A stretch of 64,000 bases of DNA, from positions 2,108,001 to 2,172,000 of the forward strand of contig CP108997.1 of assembly GCA_036226585.1 (NCBI GenBank). Direction: 5' to 3'. Shown in pieces: positions 54,371 through 63,179 of this stretch (positions are counted from its first letter, which is position 1; each line of letters starts with the position of its first letter). Source of the stretch: Streptomyces sp. NBC_00708. Its GTDB lineage: Bacteria > Actinomycetota > Actinomycetes > Streptomycetales > Streptomycetaceae. Made by a program: the position numbers and the translations under genes. The notes under the pieces are model-generated. The model was given only the letters and a program-made list of their open reading frames with translations, was not told the origin of the DNA and ran no database searches.

Positions 54371-54730
54371 CTACCCGGGGGGCCATTCCAGGCCTCGGCC
54401 GCCCAGGACGTGGGCGTGCGCGTGGAAGACGGTCTGGCCGGCACCGGCGCCGGTGTTGAACACGACCCGGTAGCCGGTCTCGTCGATCTTTTCGTCGGCG
54501 GCGACGTTGCCCGCCTCGCACAGCACGTCGGCGAGCGCCTGCGGTGCGGCGGCGCCGAGGGAGGCGGCGTCCGGGTAGTGCAGGCGCGGGATGACGAGGA
54601 CGTGGGTGGGGGCCTGGGGGTTGATGTCGCGGAAGGCGACGGTGGTGTCGGTCTCCCGGACGATGGTGGCCGGGATCTCGCCCGAGACGATCTTGCAGAA
54701 CAGGCAGTCGGGCTGCGGTTCTCCTGCCAT
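54371..54730 (-). CDS. HIT family (histidine triad) nucleotide-binding protein
   Basis: A 119-residue HINT-like nucleotide phosphoramidase. It has CLFCKIVSGEIPATIV near the N-terminus, APTHVLVIPRLHYP in the middle, and the triad FHAHAHVLGGRGLEWPPG at the end. Intact HxHxH. ATG at 54730 with GGAG upstream. First gene of HIT-rnz-add on this strand. Confidence 0.94.
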   Translation of the reverse strand: MAGEPQPDCLFCKIVSGEIPATIVRETDTTVAFRDINPQAPTHVLVIPRLHYPDAASLGAAAPQALADVLCEAGNVAADEKIDETGYRVVFNTGAGAGQTVFHAHAHVLGGRGLEWPPG

Positions 54731-54780
54731 TCGCTTACGCGCTCCTTGGTCTGGGTGATCCGTTGCGTGCCAGCCTATCC

Positions 54781-54893
54781 GGGGGCGCTGCCCCCGGACC
54801 CCCGCTCCTCAATCGCCGGAGGGGCTTGATTGTGCCGCGCGGTCACTTCCAGCCTCGCCGGCGTTTGAGGCGCGGGGTCCGGGGCAGCGCCCC
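54781..54893. repeat. Large imperfect inverted repeat of the dispersed Streptomyces type
   Basis: The left arm 54781-54824 (GGGGGCGCTGCCCCCGGACC and onward to CGCCGGAGGGG) is largely complementary to the right arm 54854-54893 (CTCGCCGGCGTTTGAGGCGC and onward to CAGCGCCCC), with a 29-nt centre. Sequences with this CTCCTCAA-CGCCGG core recur between genes in many Streptomyces genomes as I recall. Confidence 0.7.
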
Positions 54894-54906
54894 GGTTTCG
54901 GGAAGG

Positions 54907-54956
54907 GGCGGGGTGGGGAAGAGGCCCGCCGCAGGCGCGCCCGCCCCCACCCCGCC
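54907..54956 (-). terminator. Terminator of the tricorn-like gene
   Basis: A 12-bp perfect stem GGCGGGGTGGGG (54907-54918) with CCCCACCCCGCC (54945-54956). It begins 4 nt after the stop codon on the minus strand. Confidence 0.65.
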
Positions 54957-54960
54957 GAAG

Positions 54961-57900
54961 TCACCCCGGAAGGCCCGGCAGCTCCGGTGCCGCCTTCGCC
55001 GGGACCCGCTCCAGCGACTCCAGCGCCAGACGGATCGCCTCGTCCAGCTGAGGGTCACGCCCCTCCGCGTGGTCCCGAGGCGTCATCACGACCTCCACGT
55101 CCGGATCGACGCCGTGGTTCTCGACGCCCCACCCGTACCCCTCCAGCCAGAACGCGTACTTCGGCTGGGTGACCAGCGTGCCGTCGACCAGCCGGTAGCG
55201 GCTGTCGATGCCGATCACGCCGCCCCAGGTGCGCACGCCGACCACGGGCCCGATCTTCAGGGCCTTGATCGCGGCGTTCACGATGTCGCCGTCCGAGCCG
55301 GAGAACTCGTTCGCGACGGCCACGACCGGCCCGCGCGGCGCGTCGCCCGGGTAGCTGTACGGACGCATGTCGCGCGGCAGGTCCCAGCCCACGATGCGGC
55401 GGGCCAGCTTCTCCACGACGAGCTGCGAGGTGTGGCCGCCCCGGTTCTCCCGGACGTCCACGACCAGGCCCTCGCGCGCCATCTCGGTGCGCAGGTCGCG
55501 GTGGATCTGGGCCCAGCCGCCACCGACCATGTCGGGGACGTGGAGGTAGCCGAGGCGCCCCCCGGACCGCTCGTGCACGTACGCCCGCCGGCCGGCGACC
55601 CACGCGTGGTAGCGCAGCGCCTCCTCGTCGGCGACGGGTACGACGACGACATGGCGCCGGTCGCCGCCGTCGGCCGGGGAAACGGTCAGCTCGACGGGCT
55701 TGCCGGCCGAGCCGGTGAGCAGCGGCGCGGGCCCCGTCAGCGGGTCGACGGGGTGCCCGTCGACGGCCAGGATCGCGTCCCCGGTCCGGACGGCGACGCC
55801 GGGCGCGGCGAGCGGCGAGCGGGCCGCCGGGTCCGAGGTCTCGGAGGGCAGTACGCGGTCGATGCGCCAGCTGCCGTCCTCCGCACGGGAGAGGTCCGCG
55901 CCGAGCAGCCCCTGCCGGGCCGCCTCGTCGCGCCAGCCGCCGGGCGGGGTGACATAGGCGTGGGAGGTGCCCAGCTCGCCCTGGATCTCCCAGAGCAGGT
56001 CGATGAGGTCGTCGTGGGTCGCCACGCGCTCCAGGGCCGGCCGGTACCGCTCCAGGACGCCGTCCCAGTCGACGCCGCCCATGTCGGCCCGCCAGAAGTT
56101 GTCCCGCATGATGCGGCCGGCCTCGTCGTACATCTGTCGCCACTCGGCGGCCGGGTCGAGGGTGCGGCGGATGCGGGAGAGGTCGACGGTCACGGCGTCG
56201 TCGTGGTCGTCGTCGCCCGCGGGCACCCGGCTGTCGGAGGGGACGACGGACAGCTTGCCGTGGTGGACGATCGCGAGCCGCTTCCCGTCACCGCTGACCG
56301 CGAAACGGCTGACGTCGGAGGTGAGTTCCTCGCAGCGCAGCTTCTCCAGGTCGTACCGCTCCAGGACGGTGTCCGGGCGCCGCGCGTCCGGGCCGGCGCC
56401 GCTGGTGCCCAGGACCCCGGTGAGCGGGTGGCGCAGCCAGAGCAGCCCGTCCCGCGCGGCCCTGAGCGAGGAGTAGACGGCCGCGTCGACGGGAAGGGGC
56501 ACGATCCGGTCGGCGAGGCCGTCCAGGTCGATGCGGGTGATCGGGAGCGCGGTGGGGTTGTCCTCGCCGTCGCCGCCCTTCTCCTTCTCGGTGGGCCGCC
56601 CGTGCAGCTGCGGACCGAACGGCGAGGGCGTGGTCGCCGCGAGCGTCAGCAGGTGCGGCCGGCAGGAGCCGATGAACGCCATGTCGAAGACGTGCGCGTC
56701 GTAGATGGGGTCGAAGGCCCGCTCGGAGAGGAAGGCCAGGTGCTTCCCGTCGGCGGTGAAGGCCGGCGCGAAGTCCCGGAACCGCAGCGGGGTGGCCTCG
56801 GAGACCGAGAGGTCCGCGATGTGGGCCAGCTTGAGCTGGCTGAGCGGCTCGGGGCCGGGGTGCGACCAGGCGAGCCAGGCGGAGTCGGGCGACCAGGCGA
56901 GGCCGGAGGCGTCGCCGTTCTCGCTGCGGTCCACCTCGTGGATCTCGCCGCTCTCCCGTTCGACGATCAGCACCCGGCCGTCGTGCGCGGCGACCGCGAA
57001 CCGGCTGCCGTCGGGGGCCGGGGCGAGGTCCAGGACGCGGCCGATCCGGCCGGCCGCGAGGCGGCGGGGCCCGGCGCCGGGCGCGGTGCCCGTGGCGGGG
57101 GCGATCTCCAGCGCGTCGTCGCCCTCGGCGTCGGTGACCCAGACGACGTGCTGGTCGCCGTCGGCCTGGAAGGTGCGCGGCAGCCTGGCCCGCACACCGG
57201 GGTCGGCGGCGAGCGCGCGGGCCGGGCCCTCGCGGTGGGTGACCCAGTGGACGGCGCCCCGTGACAGGACGGCGCTGCCGCGGCCGGTGCGGTCGGGCGA
57301 CGCGCTGGTCAGATGGCTGTCGGCGTGCAGCGGGTAGGGCTGGAGGTCGGCGCGCTGGCCGCCGAGCCGGATCTCGACGCGGCGGGGCTCGTCGCCCTCC
57401 AGGCTGTCCAGGAGCCAGAGTTCACCGGCGGAGGCGTAGGCGACGCGGGTGCCGTCCGTGGTGGCGTGGCGCGCGTAGAAGCCGTCGACGGGGGTGTGCC
57501 GGCGCAGGTCCGTGCCGTCGGGCAGCGAGGAGTAGAGGGCGCCGACACCCTCGTGGTCGGAGAGGAACGCGATGCGCTCCCCCACCCACATCGGGCACTC
57601 CAGGTTCCCGTCGAGGTCCTCGTGGACCCGGGCGAACTCCAGCGGGTCGTCCTCGGCCGCGATCCAGAGCTTGCCGGCCGTACCGCCCCGGTAGCGCTTC
57701 CAGGTGGCGGCCTCGCGCCCCATGGTGGCCGAGAGCAGCAGGACGCGTCCGCCGGGCCCGTACGCGAGGGAGCCGACGGGGCCGTACGGGAGGGTCCGCG
57801 CGGGTCCGCCGTCGACCGGGACGGCCCATGCCCAGGTGCGGCGCAGCGAGACCTGGCCCTGGGTGCTGGTGACCAGTACGTCCCCTTCGGGGGTCCAGCC

Positions 57901-58179
57901 GCGCACGGTGGTGCGGGTGTCCCCCCAGTGGGTGAGCCGGCGTGAGGGTCCGCCGTCTGCGGGTGCGAGGTGCACTTCGGGCGCCCCGTCACGGGTGGAC
58001 GTCCAGGCGACGAGGGTGCCGTCGGGCGATATACGCGGCTGGGTCACGGGACGGTTGTCTGCGCTGACCCGCCATGCCCGGCCGCCGTCGAGCGGGGCGA
58101 GCCAGACGTCGTCCTCGGCGGTGAAGGCGATCAAGTCACCCTGGACATGGGGGTACCGGAGGTAGGAAGGCTGTGTCAC
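54961..58179 (-). CDS. Tricorn-like protease (S41 family)
   Basis: A 1072-residue cytoplasmic protease of the tricorn type, which trims peptides released by larger proteases. The N-terminal 650 residues form beta-propeller repeats (SADNRPVTQPRISPDGTLVAWTS is one blade). A helical C1 segment, a PDZ domain (about 770-840) and the S41 core follow. Catalytic S962 is followed by D963 in NEFSGSDGDIVNAA, where tricorn uses the same Ser-Asp pair. The other catalytic His lies in GTSHAYVTPP. GTG at 58179 with AGGGTG upstream. Streptomyces also has proteasome genes, so this is likely an accessory peptide degrader. Confidence 0.92.
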   Translation of the reverse strand: MTQPSYLRYPHVQGDLIAFTAEDDVWLAPLDGGRAWRVSADNRPVTQPRISPDGTLVAWTSTRDGAPEVHLAPADGGPSRRLTHWGDTRTTVRGWTPEGDVLVTSTQGQVSLRRTWAWAVPVDGGPARTLPYGPVGSLAYGPGGRVLLLSATMGREAATWKRYRGGTAGKLWIAAEDDPLEFARVHEDLDGNLECPMWVGERIAFLSDHEGVGALYSSLPDGTDLRRHTPVDGFYARHATTDGTRVAYASAGELWLLDSLEGDEPRRVEIRLGGQRADLQPYPLHADSHLTSASPDRTGRGSAVLSRGAVHWVTHREGPARALAADPGVRARLPRTFQADGDQHVVWVTDAEGDDALEIAPATGTAPGAGPRRLAAGRIGRVLDLAPAPDGSRFAVAAHDGRVLIVERESGEIHEVDRSENGDASGLAWSPDSAWLAWSHPGPEPLSQLKLAHIADLSVSEATPLRFRDFAPAFTADGKHLAFLSERAFDPIYDAHVFDMAFIGSCRPHLLTLAATTPSPFGPQLHGRPTEKEKGGDGEDNPTALPITRIDLDGLADRIVPLPVDAAVYSSLRAARDGLLWLRHPLTGVLGTSGAGPDARRPDTVLERYDLEKLRCEELTSDVSRFAVSGDGKRLAIVHHGKLSVVPSDSRVPAGDDDHDDAVTVDLSRIRRTLDPAAEWRQMYDEAGRIMRDNFWRADMGGVDWDGVLERYRPALERVATHDDLIDLLWEIQGELGTSHAYVTPPGGWRDEAARQGLLGADLSRAEDGSWRIDRVLPSETSDPAARSPLAAPGVAVRTGDAILAVDGHPVDPLTGPAPLLTGSAGKPVELTVSPADGGDRRHVVVVPVADEEALRYHAWVAGRRAYVHERSGGRLGYLHVPDMVGGGWAQIHRDLRTEMAREGLVVDVRENRGGHTSQLVVEKLARRIVGWDLPRDMRPYSYPGDAPRGPVVAVANEFSGSDGDIVNAAIKALKIGPVVGVRTWGGVIGIDSRYRLVDGTLVTQPKYAFWLEGYGWGVENHGVDPDVEVVMTPRDHAEGRDPQLDEAIRLALESLERVPAKAAPELPGLPG

Positions 58180-58313
58180 ACGATCACCCTAGGCCGCGCA
58201 CGCCCCGGGTGGCACGGGGTTGGCCGGAGTACGTCCCGCGCCGGCGCCGGCCGTGCGGGCATGCCCCGGGGATATGCGGACCACGGGGAACCTCAACGGC
58301 CCACGCGGTGCCC

Positions 58314-58847
58314 CTACTTGCCCGGGTACGCGGTGACCGTGACCGTCACGGTGGCGGTCGGGCCGTTGCCGCTGCCCGGACCTCCGGCGGGCGGCGCGGT
58401 CGTGGCCGGGGCGGTGCAGTCGCCGAGCAGGGTGGCCCGGAAGACGGCGCGCCCGCCGGACTTCGCGGTCATGTCGCCGCGTACGCACCGGCCTTCGACG
58501 GCCTGGGTCACCTTCCCGTCGAGCGCGATGTCCCCGCCGGACCTCGTCTCGCCGTCGCAGTGGACCTCGGCGACCCGGCGCGCGGAGGCGGAGGGCGCCG
58601 TCGAACGGGTGGCACCGCCCCCGCCGAGGGAGGCCGTGCAGGTCAGCCAGCGCACATGGACGCCTTCGTGCTCCAGCGCGCGGGTGGCGGTCCGGTCGGT
58701 GGTCACGGCGACGGACGCGGTGTTCAGCGCCCCGATGCCGTCGGCCGGTTCACAGGCGGTGAGGCCGGTGACGGCCACCGCGGCGACGGCGAGTGCGGCC
58801 GGAAAGCGACGGGCCGCGCACCGGCCCCATGCCCTTGATGTCCCCAT
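58314..58847 (-). CDS. Putative secreted lipoprotein
   Basis: A 177-residue protein with a signal peptide (ARRFPAALAVAAVAVTG) and lipobox LTAC (C32). The mature part has several Cys that could form disulfides (WLTCTAS, VHCDGE, GRCVRGDM, LGDCTAP) and ends with a Pro/Gly-rich, Thr-Val repeat tail. I recognise no domain. ATG at 58847 gives MGTSRAWGRCAARR. It lies between the tricorn-like gene (134 nt) and rsmE (72 nt) on the same strand. Function unknown. Confidence 0.72.
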   Translation of the reverse strand: MGTSRAWGRCAARRFPAALAVAAVAVTGLTACEPADGIGALNTASVAVTTDRTATRALEHEGVHVRWLTCTASLGGGGATRSTAPSASARRVAEVHCDGETRSGGDIALDGKVTQAVEGRCVRGDMTAKSGGRAVFRATLLGDCTAPATTAPPAGGPGSGNGPTATVTVTVTAYPGK

Positions 58848-58919
58848 ACGGGCAGCTTCCCACCCCGCCTGACGGTGCGGTAGACCGCTTGCGGCCACAA
58901 CCACCCCTTCGGGGGCGGG

Positions 58920-59663
58920 TTACGACCAGCGCCCCGTGCGTCCCAGCAGCAGCGCCGCCGCCGCGGTACCCGCCGTGGAGGTACGCAGGACCGTGGGGCC
59001 GAGCCGGCAGGTGCGGGCCCCGGCGGCGGCGAACGCGGCCAGCTCGTCCGGGGACACACCTCCCTCGGGTCCGACGACCAGCACGATCTCGCCCGCGTCG
59101 GGCAGGGCGACGGTGGCCAGCGGCTCGCTGTCGTAGTCGCGGTCCTCGTGCAGCACGGCCGCGAAGTCCGCCGCGGCCAGCAGGGCCGCGACCTGCTTGG
59201 TGGTGGCCAGGTCCGCCACGTCCGGGAACAGCACCCGGCGGGACTGCTTGCCCGCCTCCCGGGCCGTGTTGCGCCACTTCGCCAGGGACTTGAGGCCGCG
59301 GTCGCCCTTCCACTGGGTGATGCAGCGCGCCGCCTGCCACGGCACGATCCCGTCGGCGCCGGTCTCGGTCATCGTCTCCACGGCGACCTCGCCCCGGTCC
59401 CCCTTGGGCAGGGCCTGGACGACGGTGATCCGGACGGCGGGGCGCGGCTCCTCACGCACCGGTTCCAGGCCGACGACGAGCCGGTCCTTGCCCTCGGCGG
59501 CCCGCACGGCGCCCGGGGCCCACCGGCCGCGGCCGTCCGTCAGGACGACCTCCTCGCCGGTGCGCAGGCGCTTCACGGAGACCGCGTGCCGCCCCTCGGG
59601 CCCGTCGAGGACGAACTCGGGCGCGTCCGGCAGCTGTTCGACGACGAAGACGGGTGCCGTCAC
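58920..59663 (-). CDS. rsmE: 16S rRNA (uracil1498-N3)-methyltransferase RsmE
   Basis: A 247-residue SPOUT methyltransferase. The PUA-like N-terminal part is followed by the knotted SAM-binding domain with VVGPEGGVSPDELAAF and LGPTVLRTSTAGTAA. WQAARCITQWKG and WRNTAREAGKQSRR are the conserved RNA-contact block. GTG at 59663 has AAGGAG at 7 nt and overlaps the stop of the upstream monooxygenase gene by 4 nt. In many bacteria rsmE sits beside dnaJ/hrcA, as here. Confidence 0.95.
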   Translation of the reverse strand: MTAPVFVVEQLPDAPEFVLDGPEGRHAVSVKRLRTGEEVVLTDGRGRWAPGAVRAAEGKDRLVVGLEPVREEPRPAVRITVVQALPKGDRGEVAVETMTETGADGIVPWQAARCITQWKGDRGLKSLAKWRNTAREAGKQSRRVLFPDVADLATTKQVAALLAAADFAAVLHEDRDYDSEPLATVALPDAGEIVLVVGPEGGVSPDELAAFAAAGARTCRLGPTVLRTSTAGTAAAALLLGRTGRWS

Positions 59664-60733
59664 TGTGTACTCCTTGTGCTCACTGCCGTCCGTGCGGCGT
59701 CCAGTTCCTCGGCGAGCAGCCGGACCAGCCGGCCGGCGGGCAGCTCGCGGACCATCCGGTGGCCCTGCCCGGCCCACAGCGCCATGCCCTGCGCGTCCCC
59801 GGCCCGCGCGGCCGCCCTGCGCAGCACGGAGGTCATGTGGTGGACCTGCGGGTAGGCGGCGGGGGCGTACGGCCCGTGCTCGCGCACGAAGCGGTTGACC
59901 AGACCGCGCGCCGGGCGACCGGAGAACGCCCTGGTCAGGGTGGTCCGGACGAACAGCGGGTTGGTCAGGGCCTGTTTGTGCAGCGCGTGGGCGCCGGACT
60001 CCGGGCAGGCCAGGAAGGCGGTGCCGAGCTGGGCGGCGTCGGCGCCCGCCGCGAGCACGGCGGCGATCTGGGAGCCGCGCATCAGGCCGCCGGCGGCGAC
60101 GACCGGTATCTGCACGGTCTCGCGGACCTGGGTCACCAGGCTCAGCAGCCCGGTCCCGCCGTCCTCGGTCGCGGGGTCGTCCTCGAAGGTGGAGCGGTGG
60201 CCGCCCGCCTCGGTGCCCTGGGCGCAGACGGCGTCGGCCCCGGCCCACTGGGCGGCCTGGGCCTCCTCGGGCGAGGTGACCGTGACGACGGTGTACGTAC
60301 CGGCCGCGGCGAAGGCGTCGAGGGTGTCGCGCGAGGGACAGCCGAAGGTGAAGGAGACGACCGGGACCGGGGTGTCGAGGAGGACGGCGAGCTTGTCCTC
60401 GTAGAAGTCGTCGCCGCCGGTGCCGGGGTCGCCGAGCGCCGTCTCGTAACAGGCGGCCTCGCCCGCGAGCCGGTCGCCGTAGGCGTCCAGGACGGCGGGA
60501 TCGGCCGGATTGTGCTGCGGCATGAAGAGGTTGACGCCGAAGGGCTGCCCGGTCAGGGCGCGCATCTGCCCGATCTCGTCGCGGATGCCGTCCGCCGTCC
60601 GGTATCCGCCGGCCAGGAAGCCGAGCCCGCCGGCCTCGGAGACGGCCGCGGCGAGCTGCGGGCAGGAGGGACCGCCGGCCATGGGGGCCTGCACGATCGG
60701 ATACCGGCAGAGATCGGTCAGCGCGGAGGACAT
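59660..60733 (-). CDS. Nitronate monooxygenase-type flavoprotein
   Basis: A 357-residue FMN-dependent TIM-barrel enzyme of the nitronate monooxygenase/2-nitropropane dioxygenase family. The N-terminal IVQAPMAGGPSCPQLAAAVSEAGGLGFLAGGY binds FMN. CAQGTEAGGHRS contains the catalytic His region, and VVAAGGLMRGSQIAAVLAAGADAAQLGTAFL the phosphate site. Expected to oxidise toxic propionate-3-nitronate-like compounds. It overlaps rsmE by 4 nt and follows dnaJ by about 108 nt. Confidence 0.9.
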   Translation of the reverse strand: MSSALTDLCRYPIVQAPMAGGPSCPQLAAAVSEAGGLGFLAGGYRTADGIRDEIGQMRALTGQPFGVNLFMPQHNPADPAVLDAYGDRLAGEAACYETALGDPGTGGDDFYEDKLAVLLDTPVPVVSFTFGCPSRDTLDAFAAAGTYTVVTVTSPEEAQAAQWAGADAVCAQGTEAGGHRSTFEDDPATEDGGTGLLSLVTQVRETVQIPVVAAGGLMRGSQIAAVLAAGADAAQLGTAFLACPESGAHALHKQALTNPLFVRTTLTRAFSGRPARGLVNRFVREHGPYAPAAYPQVHHMTSVLRRAAARAGDAQGMALWAGQGHRMVRELPAGRLVRLLAEELDAARTAVSTRSTQ

Positions 60734-60841
60734 GACCGCATCGTGTCATGTCCTTCCTGTCCCGTGATGTTCGCCCCACGGCGGCGCCATCCGTGCGGTA
60801 CGGGCCCGGTGACCGGGCCCGCACCGCGTGGACGTGGGCCG

Positions 60842-61978
60842 TCAGCGGCCGTTGAAGGCGTCCTTCAGGCGCGAGAACAGACCCTGCTGGCCCGGCTGGA
60901 ACTGGCCGGTGGGCCGCTCCTCGCCGCGCAACTTGGCCAGTTCGCGCAGGAGGCGTTCCTGCTCGGGGTCCATCTTCGTCGGGGTCATCACCTCGACGTG
61001 CACGATCAGGTCGCCGCGCCCGCCGCCCCGCAGGTGGGTGATGCCGCGCCCGTGCAGCGGGACGGACTGGCCGGACTGGGTGCCCGGCCGGATGTCGACC
61101 TCCTCCAGTCCGTCCAGCGTCTCCAACGGCACCTTGGTGCCGAGGGCCGCCGCCGTCATGGGGATGGTGACCGTGCAGTGCAGGTCGTCGCCGCGGCGCT
61201 GGAACACCGCGTGCGGCAGCTCGTGGATCTCGACGTAGAGGTCACCGGCGGGGCCGCCGCCGGGGCCGACCTCGCCCTCGCCCGCGAGCTGGATCCGGGT
61301 GCCGTTGTCGACACCGGCGGGGATCTTCACGGTCAGCGTGCGCCGCGAGCGGATGCGGCCGTCGCCGGCGCACTCCGGGCAGGGGGTCGGCACGACCGTA
61401 CCGAAGCCCTGGCACTGCGGGCAGGGCCGCGAGGTCATGACCTGGCCCAGGAAGGACCGGGTGACCTGCGAGACCTCACCGCGGCCGCGGCACATGTCAC
61501 ACGTCTGCGCGGAGGTGCCGGGGGCCGCCCCCTCGCCGCTGCACGTCGTACAGACGACGGCCGTGTCGACCTGGATGTCCTTGGTGGTGCCGAAGGTCGC
61601 CTCGGCGAGGTCGATCTCCAGCCGGATCATGGCGTCCTGGCCGCGCCGGGTGCGCGAGCGGGGCCCGCGCTGCGACGACGTACCGAAGAACGCGTCCATG
61701 ATGTCGGAGAAGTTGCCGAAGCCGCCCTGGCCGAAGCCGCCGGCGCCGCCGCCCCCCGACTGGGAGAGGGGGTCGCCGCCGAGGTCGTAGACCTGCTTCT
61801 TCTGGGCGTCCGACAGCACCTCGTAGGCGGCGTTGATCTCCTTGAACCGCTCCTGGGTCTTCGGATCGGGGTTCACGTCCGGGTGCAGCTCGCGGGCGAG
61901 CCTCCGGAAGGCCTTCTTGATCTCGTCCTGGGAAGCGTCGCGGCGCACGCCGAGTACGGCGTAGTAGTCCGTGGCCAC
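60842..61978 (-). CDS. dnaJ: Chaperone DnaJ
   Basis: A 378-residue type I J-protein, cochaperone of DnaK. The J domain has H32-P-D. A Gly-rich linker (GGGGAGGFGQGGFG) follows. The zinc domain has four repeats: CTTCSGEG, CDMCRGRG, CPQCQGFG and CPECAGDG. The C-terminal substrate-binding domain ends with the Gln/Phe-rich tail. GTG at 61978 directly follows the hrcA stop. This is the dnaJ copy tied to hrcA, distinct from the dnaK-operon copy that Streptomyces usually also has. Confidence 0.96.
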   Translation of the reverse strand: MATDYYAVLGVRRDASQDEIKKAFRRLARELHPDVNPDPKTQERFKEINAAYEVLSDAQKKQVYDLGGDPLSQSGGGGAGGFGQGGFGNFSDIMDAFFGTSSQRGPRSRTRRGQDAMIRLEIDLAEATFGTTKDIQVDTAVVCTTCSGEGAAPGTSAQTCDMCRGRGEVSQVTRSFLGQVMTSRPCPQCQGFGTVVPTPCPECAGDGRIRSRRTLTVKIPAGVDNGTRIQLAGEGEVGPGGGPAGDLYVEIHELPHAVFQRRGDDLHCTVTIPMTAAALGTKVPLETLDGLEEVDIRPGTQSGQSVPLHGRGITHLRGGGRGDLIVHVEVMTPTKMDPEQERLLRELAKLRGEERPTGQFQPGQQGLFSRLKDAFNGR

Positions 61979-62995
61979 TTACGACTCCGCCAGGATCTGT
62001 CCGACGTAACGTGCCACTGCGCGTACCGCTCCCATCGTTCCGGGGTAGTCCATGCGGGTCGGTCCGACCACGCCGAGTTTGGCGACTGCCTCGTCGCCCG
62101 AACCGTAGCCGACCGCGACGACGGACGTGGAGTTGAGGCCCTCGTGGGCGTTCTCGTGCCCGATGCGTACGGTCATGCCCGAGTCCTTGGCCTCGCCGAG
62201 CAGCTTCAGCAGCACGACCTGCTCCTCCAGTGCTTCCAGCACCGGCCGGATCATCACCGGGAAGTCGTGTCCGAAGCGGGTGAGGTTGGAGGTGCCGCCG
62301 ATCATCAGCCGCTCCTCCGTCTCCTCGACGAGGGTTTCGAGCAGGATCGAGAGGACGGTGGACACGGTTCCCCGGTCCTCGCTCTCGAAGGATTCCGGCA
62401 GGTCCTGCACCAGCTGCGGGACGTCCGCGAAACGGCGTCCCACCACCCGGCTGTTGAGCCGGGCCCGCAGATCGGCGAGTGAGGTCTCACCGAACGGCGC
62501 CGGGCAGTCGACCAGCCGCTGTTCGACCCGGCCGGTGTCCGTGATCAGCACGAGCATCAGCCGCGCCGGGGCCAGGGACAGCAGTTCCACGTGCCGCACC
62601 GTCGAACGGGTCAGCGAGGGGTACTGCACGACGGCGACCTGCCGGGTCAGCTGCGCGAGCAGCCGTACGGTCCGGCCCACGACGTCGTCGAGGTCGACCG
62701 CGCCGTCGAGGAAGTTCTGGATGGCGCGGCGCTCCGGCGACGAGAGGGGCTTGACGCCCGCGAGCTTGTCGACGAAGAGCCGGTAGCCCTTGTCCGTCGG
62801 GATGCGCCCCGCGCTGGTGTGGGGCTGGGCGATGAAGCCCTCGTCCTCGAGCACCGCCATGTCGTTGCGGACGGTGGCCGGGGAGACCCCCAGCTTGTGC
62901 CGCTCCGTGAGCGCCTTGGAGCCGACGGGCTCCTCGGTACCGACGTAGTCCTGGACGATGGCGCGCAGCACTTCGAGTCTGCGTTCGCTGAGCAT
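61979..62995 (-). CDS. hrcA: Heat-inducible transcription repressor HrcA
   Basis: A 338-residue repressor of groE and dnaJ-type operons that binds CIRCE. The N-terminal winged helix [22 protein letters not shown] precedes the [14 protein letters not shown] dimer segment and a GAF-like domain. The C-terminus has [21 protein letters not shown] and [12 protein letters not shown] at 62995 has GGAGGTG upstream. A perfect CIRCE lies about 58 nt before the start, so hrcA is autoregulated. Stop and the dnaJ start are adjacent. Confidence 0.97.
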   Translation of the reverse strand: MLSERRLEVLRAIVQDYVGTEEPVGSKALTERHKLGVSPATVRNDMAVLEDEGFIAQPHTSAGRIPTDKGYRLFVDKLAGVKPLSSPERRAIQNFLDGAVDLDDVVGRTVRLLAQLTRQVAVVQYPSLTRSTVRHVELLSLAPARLMLVLITDTGRVEQRLVDCPAPFGETSLADLRARLNSRVVGRRFADVPQLVQDLPESFESEDRGTVSTVLSILLETLVEETEERLMIGGTSNLTRFGHDFPVMIRPVLEALEEQVVLLKLLGEAKDSGMTVRIGHENAHEGLNSTSVVAVGYGSGDEAVAKLGVVGPTRMDYPGTMGAVRAVARYVGQILAES

Positions 62996-63052
62996 CGCGC
63001 ACACCTCCAGCTGTCCATCTCGGTGGTTCTCGGGCCGTTCCCGGGATTTCTC

Positions 63053-63079
63053 CTGGCACTCGGTGCGTACGAGTGCCAG
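63053..63079 (-). promoter_or_regulatory. CIRCE operator of hrcA-dnaJ
   Basis: A 27-bp element: CTGGCACTC, nine spacer bases, GAGTGCCAG. Both 9-bp arms are perfectly inverted, matching the CIRCE format (TTAGCACTC-N9-GAGTGCTAA). A TACACT -10 candidate lies upstream (63092-63097 on the complement), with a TTGCTA -35 candidate 19 nt before it. Confidence 0.9.
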
Positions 63080-63179
63080 CGATCCCCGGCCAGTGTACGG
63101 CGACGGGGTGGCTTCCTAGCAAGGGCGACCGGCCACCGTGCCGGAGGACCGCGCAGGTCGTTGCCGATAGCGTCGCCGC

